From NCBI GenBank assembly GCA_017516865.1, contig JAFXAU010000009.1, positions 62,001-126,000 of the forward strand: a DNA stretch of 64,000 bases, in the 5' to 3' direction. The DNA comes from Bacteroidales bacterium. GTDB taxonomy: Bacteria > Bacteroidota > Bacteroidia > Bacteroidales > UBA1715. The position numbers were made by a program, and so were the translations under genes. The notes under the pieces were generated by a model. That model searched no databases and was not told the origin of the DNA. It saw only the letters and a list, made by a program, of their open reading frames with translations. Positions 38,845 to 47,150 of this stretch are shown one piece after another; within the stretch, counting starts at the first letter, position 1, and every line of letters begins with the position of its first letter.

Positions 38845-39960
38845 TTACTTTTTAAATATATCCTCTAATACAGGTTTTAGTTCATTAAGTTCTTGAAAAA
38901 TAGCCAATAGGATTTCTTGCGGATTACTTTTTTTATATTGAGAAAACAACTTTGTTCCTAATGATGTTTGATAATCTTTATCCCCATAGCCGAATCTTTT
39001 AAGTTCCTCTATTATTTCTTGAGTGTGTAAATAATTTTGTGGCGATTTTCCATAGTTGTTTTTTCCCTCAAAATTACTGTGACGAAAATTTACGAGGCCC
39101 TCATGTACATCGGTGACTCTTACGACAATATTGTTTGTAAGATAGTACCAATCCTTCATTCCTTCGTGTGCTTTCAATTGAGAAAATTTTCTAAAAGCTT
39201 CAGCTATCATAAATTTCGAAATGTTATCTGGTTTTATCTGCTCCTTTCGTTCTTCAAAAACTTTAATCTCATCTTTAAAACATTCTGCAATTTTTTCTTT
39301 GTCGGGTTCTATCTTTCCTGTAAACAAAGCAGATAAAACTTTTCCAATCATTTCACTTTCTTCATTTGTATAAAAACTGCTTGTGTGTGGAATTCCGTAG
39401 ATAGGAATTTTTTTTGGCTCTTTATCCGTAGTATTTAATTCTCCATAAGTAAGTTCTCCTGCTATTAAATCTTGACATTTTATGTGTAATTTGTCAAAAC
39501 AATCTTGTTTCCCTAAACATAGAACACGTTTTGGTTTTAAAACGTCTTTTATTAAGTTTAGGGTAAGATTTACTATATCTTTGTTATTTTTTAACTCCAG
39601 CGATAATTGTTTTGCTTTCAAAGTTCCAAAGTGATAAACATTGGTAAAAACAAAACGTGTTTCATCTTCTATCAAGTAAGAAAGATTCCCAAAAGCAAGG
39701 ATTTTCTTTAATTGTCTCCATAAGTGCCATTTGTCTCTTTCAGAGAAGTACGTGTTACCTCTCATAAAGGTTTCAGCATCGATCTTATTATATGCACCTT
39801 CCGATCCAGGATTTATTCCTAGAATAAGTATTTCTGGAGATTGGGTGATTTTTGTTAAGTCGGATTGAGTGTAATAACTAATATTGTTTTCCTTCTTACT
39901 TGCAATAGGTTCATAGATTTTTATCACCTCTTCAGCCCACTTTCTAATTTCATTTTGCAT
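38845..39960 (-). CDS. Uracil-DNA-glycosylase-superfamily-like protein with extra C-terminal domain
   Basis: The protein has 371 residues. The N-terminal ~210 residues look like a uracil-DNA-glycosylase fold: EILILGINPGSEG at ~44-56 resembles the GINPG active-site loop of the MUG/TDG type, FTNVYHFG and VLCLGKQ mark the next strands, and YGIPHTSSFY near residue ~205 resembles the HPS/MPSSS DNA-binding loop. The C-terminal ~160 residues are helical with no recognised domain. A base-excision or mismatch repair role is plausible but the match is by motif only. It is 32 nt downstream of the FGE-like gene on the same strand and ends at a terminator. Confidence 0.6.
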   Translation of the reverse strand: MQNEIRKWAEEVIKIYEPIASKKENNISYYTQSDLTKITQSPEILILGINPGSEGAYNKIDAETFMRGNTYFSERDKWHLWRQLKKILAFGNLSYLIEDETRFVFTNVYHFGTLKAKQLSLELKNNKDIVNLTLNLIKDVLKPKRVLCLGKQDCFDKLHIKCQDLIAGELTYGELNTTDKEPKKIPIYGIPHTSSFYTNEESEMIGKVLSALFTGKIEPDKEKIAECFKDEIKVFEERKEQIKPDNISKFMIAEAFRKFSQLKAHEGMKDWYYLTNNIVVRVTDVHEGLVNFRHSNFEGKNNYGKSPQNYLHTQEIIEELKRFGYGDKDYQTSLGTKLFSQYKKSNPQEILLAIFQELNELKPVLEDIFKK

Positions 39961-39992
39961 AACTATTAAATTTAAAATTAAACTTTGTTTTT

Positions 39993-41780
39993 CTATTTCA
40001 CATCTTTAACAAGGCGGACAGCTAATCCGCTTGACTTATTACTGCTCGTCACATATAAGTTTTCAATATAAAAACAATATGCCCAGTTTTCATCTATTGA
40101 TTCAGCCAACCAATATTCTCCTCCATAATACATCGAAGCATCAACACCGATACCATTACGTTCTCCTGCAAAAGGGAGAAATACCGCGCCTGCTAATTCC
40201 ATTTTAGCCCAATCCAAAAGAGAATAATTATTTTCAAGACCATATTCTGAGTCCGCTTCGGAAAAAAAACTTAATCCATCGGGCAATACCCAATTATCAG
40301 GTAATAGTATTGCTCCTTTTACTCCATTTACAGTGGCACTACCATTTTTCTTTGAGGCATCGGTTCTTTGTTGTTTTAGATAAAGGAATTCTTCACTAGT
40401 TAATGTTCGCCACAATCCAGCCTTATTACCGCCATTGGAAATCTTATTATATACACCCCAATCATAGTTTGTACCCGTAATGTCTTCTCCTTCTCCATAT
40501 AGATTCACATTTTCCATCCAACTTAGAGTGTTATATGGCTTGGAGTCGTTGTAGCCACTTGTAGCCCATCCAAACAAATCAATCCAACCGTGGTAAGTTG
40601 CAGAAATTTTTGCGTTGTCGCTTCCCTCTACTGTACCTCCGTTATAATCCTCTTCTTTTGAACTGTGAGTTCCAACATAATCCCATTGATTTTCTGCAAA
40701 TCTCCAGACTCTTGTACTTGCCTGATATTGTAAATTTCCTTGCGAAAAATAAATTTGTTTTGTTTCGGAAACAGAGAATGCTGCAAGTATGGCGCCATCT
40801 TTTATTGGTGATTTTTCAGTTGTAAATGAAAGTACGTCACCATATATTGTACCTTCATCGGTCACAATGTATGGACAATACATATACGTTGTTTGTTCTG
40901 TCAAATTGAATAGCGTATAGGTAAATAACCAAGTGTCAACCACATATTTTGTTCCATTTTCAATAGGATTGTTTTCTCCGATAAAGAATCCTTTTTCTAT
41001 TATTGTGTTACTTTGGGGATTTTTAATAACTGCAGAAAGAGTTGCCGTTGATGCCGTTATATCTGTGACATTCCCAGTCACAGAGGCGTTCTCGTATATG
41101 GGAATGGGAATAAAATCAAAAACAATTTCCTCAGAATATAAAAATGAGGAAATGTCAAAAAACTGTACATCCGATAATCCGTTGTAATATCCCGTAAATC
41201 GTAGGTCTTCAACGTTGTAGAATGTAACAGTGTCATAGTATGATTTCAAAATATAATTGGAGGTCTTTTCTACGGCAATTTCTTCTATTCGAGCGTTGTC
41301 GTAGCCTTCAATCGACAATTTCAGAGACGATGAACGAACACCATCGTTTGCCGTCAGCACATATATCCCTATCGGAGCGGAAACGGAAAACTCATATTGT
41401 CCAACGCCAAAATTATTTACATAATCGGTGATTTTTGTACCTGAGATGTTGTACAACGCGAGGTGCAATTTTGCAGAGCGGTTCATAGAAACAGCAACGG
41501 TCGCTTTTGTCTTTTGACAAAGAAAATCTTGTTCCGCAGATTCATCTCCTATCGTGTTTGGTTTGTCAAGCCATTTCCCTATAATAGTTATTGATTTATC
41601 ATCAGACAATTCCTTATGAATCATTTTACTATATCCCGATGCAAGATTTTCGACCAACACGCTATCTGGTGCGACTTTCTTATTCTCATCAATTTGAGCG
41701 TAGAAATTAATTCTTAGGTTTTGTGAAAATGCACAAAGTGCACAAAGCGTCAAAACCATTGTAGTACATGTTTTTTTCAT
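39993..41780 (-). CDS. Secreted protein with internal sorting-domain-like module and FGE-like domain
   Basis: The protein has 595 residues. The signal peptide is residues 1-19 (LTLCALCAFSQ). Residues ~92-160 (VSMNRSAKLHLALYNISGTKI ... GIYVLTANDG, LKLSIEG) look like a type A T9SS sorting domain, but at the wrong end of the chain. Residues ~235-325 form a fibronectin-like module (TASTATLSAVIKNPQ...TTYMYCPYIVTDEGT). Residues ~335-595 are the FGE/lectin-like domain common in Bacteroidales (IYFSQGNLQYQ, WRFAENQWDYVG, GLWRTLTSEEFLYL, AVRLVKDVK). It is probably a surface or periplasmic protein of unknown ligand. A TATGTTTG box lies upstream on the minus strand at 41825-41832. Confidence 0.75.
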   Translation of the reverse strand: MKKTCTTMVLTLCALCAFSQNLRINFYAQIDENKKVAPDSVLVENLASGYSKMIHKELSDDKSITIIGKWLDKPNTIGDESAEQDFLCQKTKATVAVSMNRSAKLHLALYNISGTKITDYVNNFGVGQYEFSVSAPIGIYVLTANDGVRSSSLKLSIEGYDNARIEEIAVEKTSNYILKSYYDTVTFYNVEDLRFTGYYNGLSDVQFFDISSFLYSEEIVFDFIPIPIYENASVTGNVTDITASTATLSAVIKNPQSNTIIEKGFFIGENNPIENGTKYVVDTWLFTYTLFNLTEQTTYMYCPYIVTDEGTIYGDVLSFTTEKSPIKDGAILAAFSVSETKQIYFSQGNLQYQASTRVWRFAENQWDYVGTHSSKEEDYNGGTVEGSDNAKISATYHGWIDLFGWATSGYNDSKPYNTLSWMENVNLYGEGEDITGTNYDWGVYNKISNGGNKAGLWRTLTSEEFLYLKQQRTDASKKNGSATVNGVKGAILLPDNWVLPDGLSFFSEADSEYGLENNYSLLDWAKMELAGAVFLPFAGERNGIGVDASMYYGGEYWLAESIDENWAYCFYIENLYVTSSNKSSGLAVRLVKDVK

Positions 41781-41905
41781 CTTTCAATCCCTAATCCGTG
41801 CCGGGAGCAACCTCTAAATTTTCACAAACATAAATTCACCATGTGCCGTATCGAAGCATAGGTTTTTAGTTTTTCGCCGATTCCTAACAAAAAAGGATTA
41901 TAAAT

Positions 41906-42110
41906 AAAAAAGCGTGGAATCGTATCTGTTACCCGTTCCACGTGTAGAGGCTCTGGCATCGCCCTTCCTGTCAGAACGAGCAACGCAGAACCCACGCCGA
42001 TATGAAAATAGCACGAGCGTACTATATAAATCCATATCTAATGGGCATCCATCGTTGCTTTGCGTTCGACAGGAATGTGTGTTGAAACTGCCAGATTTCT
42101 ACACGTCTAA
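41906..42110 (-). ncRNA. Candidate structured RNA with rod-like fold and terminator (6S-like architecture)
   Basis: The 550-nt gap 41781-42330 has no credible gene but a long interrupted inverted repeat. CGTGTAG (41941-41947), CTCTGGCA (41951-41958), TTCCTGTC (41965-41972) and GAACGAGCAACG (41974-41985) pair in order with segments at 42099-42105, 42089-42095, 42068-42075 and 42053-42066. A central asymmetric bubble and a structured apex remain. On the minus strand the rod is followed directly by a terminator: CGTGGAA (41913-41919) pairs with TTCCACG (41936-41942), then six T. The rod, bubble and length of about 200 nt recall 6S RNA, but no conserved 6S sequence was recognised. The strand is chosen from the terminator. 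A TATTTTTG box lies at 42182-42189. Confidence 0.45.
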
Positions 42111-42277
42111 AACAAAGCGTTAGATAAACGCCATTTTACTTTTGTTTTCCCCTATGAAAAAATCATCAAGGAAACCCTTTTCAAAAATACTCTTTTTTAT
42201 GGAAATAAATTGTATGTGGTTGAATTTTCTCAAAAGGAATCTCGAGCAAATGATTCTGTCAATGCCAGATTTGACAC

Positions 42278-42309
42278 AAAAAAAGAGGGAAAAGCAACGC
42301 TTTTCCCTC
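42278..42309 (-). terminator. Terminator of the exbB-exbD operon
   Basis: An 11-bp stem (42285-42295 with 42299-42309) and 3-nt loop lies 21 nt past the last exbD stop. On the minus strand it is followed by seven T. Confidence 0.88.
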
Positions 42310-42330
42310 CCTTTTTTATTCCTTACAAAA

Positions 42331-42798
42331 TTAGTTTTTCGGTACAACCGAGTAACTAATTTTTAACGCATTTGCCTTACGCAATTCTTGTTTTACGTCA
42401 GTTACAATACCCATGCGGGCTTTTGAATCAACTTTCAACGAAACAGTCATTTGTGAACGGTCGTTTGCGGGCATTGATTCTCTTTCCAATTCTACGAATT
42501 TTGCAATTTTCGAAACATCTTCAATTGCTTCGTTTAACTGGATTACAGGTTGTGTACCATACAATTTCTGTAATGCGTTCGACGGAGCGGCAATATAAAT
42601 ATTGCTGACCAAGGATTTTTTCTCAAGTTTTACAAACTCAGTTGCTTTTGGCAAGTGAGGTTTTTTCACCAACAATGTACTTTCGCGCATAGTCGTCGCA
42701 ACCATGAAGAAGAATATCAACATGAAGATAATATCTGGCAATGATTGCGTAGATATTGGCGGTGGAGTCTTTTTTTCTTTACTTCTAAACTGAGCCAT
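42331..42798 (-). CDS. exbD: ExbD/TolR-family biopolymer transport protein (second copy)
   Basis: The protein has 155 residues from ATG 42798. Layout: a short cytoplasmic tail (MAQFRSKEKKTPPPIST), one membrane helix at ~22-42 (LPDIIFMLIFFFMVATTMRES) with the conserved Asp that carries protons, and a periplasmic domain. ExbD couples the ExbB proton channel to energy delivery across the envelope. The start five codons upstream is rejected because a GGAGG sequence sits 8 nt before ATG 42798 and the earlier Met would overlap the previous gene. There is a one-base gap to the previous exbD, so the two are coupled. It is last in the operon, before a strong terminator. Confidence 0.9.
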   Translation of the reverse strand: MAQFRSKEKKTPPPISTQSLPDIIFMLIFFFMVATTMRESTLLVKKPHLPKATEFVKLEKKSLVSNIYIAAPSNALQKLYGTQPVIQLNEAIEDVSKIAKFVELERESMPANDRSQMTVSLKVDSKARMGIVTDVKQELRKANALKISYSVVPKN

Positions 42799-42799
42799 C

Positions 42800-43384
42800 T
42801 TACTTTCCTCCAATATTTTTAGGTTCTGCTTCCGAAATCTTCTGAGGAATGATTTGCTTAATGATATCTTGCTGGTTTTCCTTCAAATCTTTGAAAGTTT
42901 TTTTGAAGTACTTCATTGAATAATAATCTTTTACCTCGTTATAAGCAGCAATAATCTCATTCTGAACCTCAATATACTTTTCATACGAAGTCTGCCTGTC
43001 GTTTTGAATACTTACGATAGCCTTGGTGACTTTTACCGTGCCGATTCCTGGAATAGTTTCCTCGTTGTAGCCAGGATACTTCTTGTCTTCGCTGTCGTTG
43101 TTCATGTTCATCAAGAATTCCTTGCAAGCTCTACGTAAGTCACGAGTATTCATAGGCTGTTTCTCAACCATCAGTTTGTCGTCTTTATTTACGAGAACCA
43201 CAAACAAGTTTTTGTCCAATACTTTGATGTCTTCTTGTTGCTCGGTTGGGTCTTGATATGGAGGCAACATACGGAATAGACCCTTGTCTGTGTCCATTGT
43301 CGTTGCTGCCAAGAAGAATATCAATAGCATGAACGAGATGTCAGCCATTGAAGAAGCATTTATTTCTGGAACTTTCTTTCCCAT
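42800..43384 (-). CDS. exbD: ExbD/TolR-family biopolymer transport protein (first copy)
   Basis: The protein has 194 residues from ATG 43384. The frame extends 12 codons upstream to a GTG, but that stretch is an intercistronic hairpin, so the ATG is preferred. The N-terminus reads MGKKVPEINASSMADISFMLLIFFLAATTM, with the proton-carrying Asp (MAD) at the membrane helix start. The periplasmic part is longer than usual and ends in a helical, Lys/Gln-rich tail of ~60 residues (KYFKKTFKDLKENQQDII), absent from the other copy. Two unlike ExbDs after one ExbB suggest a hetero-dimeric plug. Confidence 0.9.
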   Translation of the reverse strand: MGKKVPEINASSMADISFMLLIFFLAATTMDTDKGLFRMLPPYQDPTEQQEDIKVLDKNLFVVLVNKDDKLMVEKQPMNTRDLRRACKEFLMNMNNDSEDKKYPGYNEETIPGIGTVKVTKAIVSIQNDRQTSYEKYIEVQNEIIAAYNEVKDYYSMKYFKKTFKDLKENQQDIIKQIIPQKISEAEPKNIGGK

Positions 43385-43400
43385 ATTTCGATACTTTAAA

Positions 43401-43420
43401 GTGGGGAATTGCTTCCCCAC
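43401..43420 (-). other. Intercistronic GCAA-tetraloop hairpin
   Basis: A perfect 8-bp stem GTGGGGAA/TTCCCCAC is closed by a GCAA (GNRA) tetraloop. It lies 10 nt after the 4TM gene stop (43431) and 16 nt before the exbD ATG. There is no T run, so it is more likely an RNA processing or stability element than a terminator; it could let downstream exbD levels differ from those upstream. Confidence 0.7.
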
Positions 43421-43430
43421 TCTTATTCTC

Positions 43431-44030
43431 TTACTTTCTTAAAAATTTAACTACAAATGATGAACATATAGCTAAAACAGCTCCAATCAATATGAAGTAT
43501 GTTCCATACAACATAGTGTCGGTCAATGCAACTTCGAATTCTGAAATTGCCTTGTCATAGCCAATAATGTTCGGAATTACAATTGTCGAAACAGCCACAG
43601 CAATTGAAATAGCCAATACGACAATCAGGAATATAGCCGTCATCAATGTCGTCTTCGACATTTTCTTGCCATTGGTGAATGCCGAGTATACCGCCATTGC
43701 AACCATAAGAACGATAGCGATGATAATTAATGCTATTGCAAACCACAAATATGCACCTGTATAATCGAGACATTCTTGACTACATTCTGTAATATCAATT
43801 CCTTGCGTCTGTTCTCTTATTACTATTTCTTCATAAGAGAGAGCACATGAGTCGGCTGGCATCAGGTAAGAATCACCCGCAGGTGTAACGCCTTCGCAGA
43901 CTGGCAATGAACATGCAAGACAATCCTTGCCGGCAGCGACAGTCCAGTACCATATTGTCGCAAGTAATGCTAATACCAATAATGATACGTATCCGACCTT
44001 AAATGTTTTATTAAAAGATTGATTATCCAT
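43431..44030 (-). CDS. Four-helix membrane protein with a six-cysteine loop, within exb operon
   Basis: The protein has 199 residues, and the family is not recognised by name. Predicted membrane helices lie near residues 12-32, 94-116, 128-152 and 173-196. The loop between helices 1 and 2 (about 60 residues, on the periplasmic side if the N-terminus is inside) holds six cysteines in the pattern CxxCx4C, then C, then CxxxC (CLACSLPVC ... ECSQEC). This suggests three disulfides or a metal site. It sits 9 nt after exbB and before two exbD genes, so it is probably an accessory part of this proton-driven motor. Confidence 0.8.
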   Translation of the reverse strand: MDNQSFNKTFKVGYVSLLVLALLATIWYWTVAAGKDCLACSLPVCEGVTPAGDSYLMPADSCALSYEEIVIREQTQGIDITECSQECLDYTGAYLWFAIALIIIAIVLMVAMAVYSAFTNGKKMSKTTLMTAIFLIVVLAISIAVAVSTIVIPNIIGYDKAISEFEVALTDTMLYGTYFILIGAVLAICSSFVVKFLRK

Positions 44031-44039
44031 TATTCGTGA

Positions 44040-44864
44040 CTATTTTTGAGCATTATATTTAACTACCATGTCAACCAACGAGATAGAAGCGTCTTCCATA
44101 TCTGTTGTTAAATCATCAATTTTTGACAACAAGTAGTTGTAGAATACTTGCAAGATCATAGCTACAATCAAACCACCTACAGTAGTCAACAAGGCAACCT
44201 TGATACCGCCTGCTACGACAGTTGGTGACATTTCACCTGCAATGGCAATATCGTCGAATGCCTGGATCATACCAATCACAGTTCCCAAGAAACCGAGTGA
44301 AGGAGCAAGACCGATACACAATGAAACCCAAGTCAAACCTTTTTCCAAAAGACCCATTTGAACACTTCCGTAAGAAGCAACAGTCTTTTCAACCATTTCA
44401 GGACCGTCAGAAAGACGTGTCAAACCTTGATAGAAGATGCTTGCTACAGGACCAGGAGTGTTTCTGCAGATTTCTTTTGCAGCTTCTTCGTCGCCTTTGT
44501 TCAAAGCCTCTTCAATGCTTGATAATAATTTCTTTGTATTGGTTGTAGCCAAATTCAAATATAAAATTCTTTCAATTGAAATTGCAACACCTAAAATCAA
44601 ACAGATGATTACAAGTGCCATGAATCCAGCACCACCTTCGATTACTTTTTCTTTAAGTATTTGGTGGAAACCTTTTTCTTCTGGAACAAACTCTTCCTCA
44701 CTTGCAGATTCTTCTGCCACTACATCTGTCGTTTTAGCTGAATCAGCTTGTGCAACAGTTTCTGTTTTTGCTGTAGAATCACTTCCTGCTCCAGCAACTT
44801 CTTGTGAATACGATGTCAGGTTTATCAAGCCCAACGCAATCACGAACGCAAATACTTTTTTCAT
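44040..44864 (-). CDS. exbB: MotA/TolQ/ExbB-family proton channel
   Basis: The protein has 274 residues. A cleavable-looking N-terminus (FAFVIALGLINLTSYSQ) and a ~50-residue acidic, Ala/Thr-rich periplasmic extension precede the three helices of the ExbB core: ~78-98 (GFMALVIICLILGVAISIE), ~180-200 (LGLAPSLGFLGTVIGMIQAF, the family's signature GFLGTVIGM) and ~218-245 (VALLTTVGGLIVAMILQVFY). ExbB pentamers pass protons with ExbD to power outer-membrane transport. It is first in the exbB-4TM-exbD-exbD operon. A TATATTTG box at 44954-44961 gives a leader of about 85 nt. Confidence 0.93.
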   Translation of the reverse strand: MKKVFAFVIALGLINLTSYSQEVAGAGSDSTAKTETVAQADSAKTTDVVAEESASEEEFVPEEKGFHQILKEKVIEGGAGFMALVIICLILGVAISIERILYLNLATTNTKKLLSSIEEALNKGDEEAAKEICRNTPGPVASIFYQGLTRLSDGPEMVEKTVASYGSVQMGLLEKGLTWVSLCIGLAPSLGFLGTVIGMIQAFDDIAIAGEMSPTVVAGGIKVALLTTVGGLIVAMILQVFYNYLLSKIDDLTTDMEDASISLVDMVVKYNAQK

Positions 44865-44953
44865 AATTTTTACTTTATTAATACTTTCTTTTGTTTAGTT
44901 TTAATTATTTGTCTTTTCTACGTGAAGGCAAAATCCCTTGCACATATTTTTGC

Positions 44954-44981
44954 CAAATATACGCATTTTTTTAATTCCCAA
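44954..44981 (-). promoter_or_regulatory. Putative promoter of the exbB operon
   Basis: On the minus strand TTG (44981-44979), 17 nt, then TATATTTG (44961-44954). The -7 box is exact; the spacing is two or three bases shorter than at the other promoters here. Confidence 0.5.
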
Positions 44982-44991
44982 TTATAATGAA

Positions 44992-45022
44992 ACAAAAAAA
45001 GAGACGAATTATTCGTCTCTTT
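44992..45022 (-). terminator. Terminator of the TPR-porE operon
   Basis: AAAGAGACGAA/TTCGTCTCTTT (11 bp, 3-nt loop, 44998-45022) starts 26 nt past the porE stop and is followed on the minus strand by a further run of T. Confidence 0.88.
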
Positions 45023-45047
45023 TCTATTTAAAGGCTTGTCAACAACC

Positions 45048-47123
45048 TTATTCGTTGCTAAGAATCTTGAATTCCACACGACGGTTTTGTGCACGTCCTT
45101 CAGGAGTATCGTTCGTATCGATTGGCTCGTCGAACGCATAACCCTTGAATGTCATACGGTTTTTAGCAATTTTCTTCGAAAGCAGATAATTTACAACTGC
45201 TTCGGCTCTATCTTGCGACAACTTTTGGTTGTATGTTCTTGTACCGACATTATCGGTGTGACCGCCAATTTCAATCTTCAATTTTGGATTGTCGTTCATG
45301 ATTTTCACAAGATTATCCAACTCGGTGTAAGACATGGCGTTCAACGTTGATTTTGCTGTTTCAAAGAATACGTTACGCAACACAATCTTCGAATCTTTCT
45401 TGATAGGCATCAAAGGAATGTCCAAGTTGATTTCCTGGTATTCCGAAGTTTGTGGCACGTCGAAGTTCTCCGAATGGAACAAATAACCGTCTTTCTTTAC
45501 AGCGATACCGTAGTTTTTACCTGACGGCAACGGAAGCAAGAATTTACCAGTTGAAGAGTTCGCCGTGTTGGTGAACAAAATTTGTCCAGTCGCATTGTCG
45601 GTGATTTCTATGACAGCATCCAGGAATTTCTTAGGATCTGACCCTGATTCATATACGATACCTTTTACGACAGTCAAACGTGAAGTTTTAATTTCAACTT
45701 CTTTTTCCATTACAACTTCTTGTTCGATAGGATTTGCCATAATCGCAATCAGGTTGTTTTCTGTCGCCATTTTCAATTTCTTTTCAGGACCGAGGAATGT
45801 AATCATATAAATGTCAAGACCTCCGTGACCGCCGTTTCGCGACGACGAATAATAAGCCTGGCGACCACTACCTGCCATTACGAAGTACATGTCGTCTTCT
45901 GGCGTATTGATAGGGTATTTTAAGTTCTCTGGCTCAGACCATGAACCGTCGTCTTGCAATTCTGTCTTGAAAATGTCGTAGCCACCCATAGTTTTGTGAC
46001 CGTCTGACACAAAATACATTGTACGGCCGTCTGGGTGCATGAATACGCCGATTTCGTCATATTCGGTGTTGATTGTAGAACCTAAATTGACAGGTTTGCC
46101 CCATTTGCCTTTGGCGTCCATTTTACACATGAAAATGTCGTGTTCGCCGTAGTTTTGCACTCTGTCGGTATTGTTACTACAGAAGTAAACCGTCTTTCCA
46201 TCATACGAGAAACTTGCCGATGATTCGTGACCGTCTGGAGAGTTGATGGCGGAGAACATAGTTGGAACACTCCATTTTTCACCTTTCTTTTCTGAATATT
46301 TTATGTCGCCACCCTTTTTACCATAATATGTAAAGATTTTCTGACCATCTGGTGACAAACCGATTGTTGCATCGTTTTCTTTTGTGTTCAACGGTTCGCC
46401 GATTTCTTTTGCGGCTGACCATTTTGAACCGTTACGATACGAAATCCACAAGTTTTCGTCGTACTCTCCGTCGATTTCTACTTTTTTATTGTATGGGTTG
46501 TCGCGCGTGGACGTGAAAATTACCATTGATTGGTCTGTAGAAATAATAGGAGCGTAGTCTCGATATTTTGAGTTGATTGCCGAACCCATGTTGTCGATGA
46601 ACACTCTGGCTGAGTCTTTTACAAATTCTTTACCGTTTGTACATTCATCTATGTGTTTCGTCAACAATTTACCTTTTGTCTTTTTCTCTTCGGGAGTCAG
46701 ACGGGCCTGTGCCTTCTGGAATGCGTTGATAGCATCGTCAAACTGATACGTGAGTTGATAACATAAACCGACTGCCGCGTATGCGTCGCCGGCACCAATC
46801 GGGTCGAGCTCCAAAGCCTTTAAGAAGTATGGAATTGCTGCTTCCTGTTGATTCAATCGGGCATAACAACTACCTATCTTGTAATTCAAATCGGCGTTGT
46901 TCGGATTGAATTCCTGTGCTTTTAAGTAATTTGTCACCGCAGTTTTGTAATCGGCGATTTCCTCGTATGCGTCGCCTTCGTCGATTGCACGTAATGCGTT
47001 TTTCAAACCTTGTCTGTCAGTGAAGTTTTTCGTTGTGAAATCTACACTTTTTGACTGACCGAATGACAATGAGACCATCATTGTCAAGGCAATCAAACTG
47101 ATGAAATATTTTATCTTATTCAT
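45048..47123 (-). CDS. porE: PorE-like TPR / beta-propeller / OmpA peptidoglycan-binding protein
   Basis: The protein has 691 residues from ATG 47123 (MNKIKYFISLIALTMMVSLSFGQ, a clean signal peptide); an ATG four codons upstream is possible. Domains run in this order: TPR repeats at ~40-135 (YKTAVTNYLKAQEFNPNNADL), a WD40/PD40 propeller at ~180-430 with repeated SPDGQKIF, SYDGKTVYF and HPDGRTMYF blades, a carboxypeptidase-regulatory-like fold at ~485-565 (VKGIVYESGSD...GYLFHSE), and a C-terminal OmpA domain at ~575-690 (IEIGGHTDNVGTRTYNQKLSQDRAEAV). This is the order described for PorE of Porphyromonas gingivalis, a T9SS component that tethers the machine to peptidoglycan. It is second in a two-gene operon with a TPR protein. 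Paralogous OmpA proteins of this layout exist, so the T9SS role is likely, not certain. Confidence 0.88.
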   Translation of the reverse strand: MNKIKYFISLIALTMMVSLSFGQSKSVDFTTKNFTDRQGLKNALRAIDEGDAYEEIADYKTAVTNYLKAQEFNPNNADLNYKIGSCYARLNQQEAAIPYFLKALELDPIGAGDAYAAVGLCYQLTYQFDDAINAFQKAQARLTPEEKKTKGKLLTKHIDECTNGKEFVKDSARVFIDNMGSAINSKYRDYAPIISTDQSMVIFTSTRDNPYNKKVEIDGEYDENLWISYRNGSKWSAAKEIGEPLNTKENDATIGLSPDGQKIFTYYGKKGGDIKYSEKKGEKWSVPTMFSAINSPDGHESSASFSYDGKTVYFCSNNTDRVQNYGEHDIFMCKMDAKGKWGKPVNLGSTINTEYDEIGVFMHPDGRTMYFVSDGHKTMGGYDIFKTELQDDGSWSEPENLKYPINTPEDDMYFVMAGSGRQAYYSSSRNGGHGGLDIYMITFLGPEKKLKMATENNLIAIMANPIEQEVVMEKEVEIKTSRLTVVKGIVYESGSDPKKFLDAVIEITDNATGQILFTNTANSSTGKFLLPLPSGKNYGIAVKKDGYLFHSENFDVPQTSEYQEINLDIPLMPIKKDSKIVLRNVFFETAKSTLNAMSYTELDNLVKIMNDNPKLKIEIGGHTDNVGTRTYNQKLSQDRAEAVVNYLLSKKIAKNRMTFKGYAFDEPIDTNDTPEGRAQNRRVEFKILSNE

Positions 47124-47150
47124 TGCTAATATCATCTTTCAGGGTGAAAC

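Noticed and set aside
41913..42130. tmRNA, SRP RNA or RNase P RNA for the structured region
   Set aside because: No tRNA-like ends with a tag frame, no conserved SRP apical GGAAG/AGCAG loop, and no RNase P core boxes were found.
42142..42366. 74-codon plus-strand frame downstream of the small RNA region
   Set aside because: It covers the exb operon terminator and the end of exbD on the other strand; no domain and no promoter.
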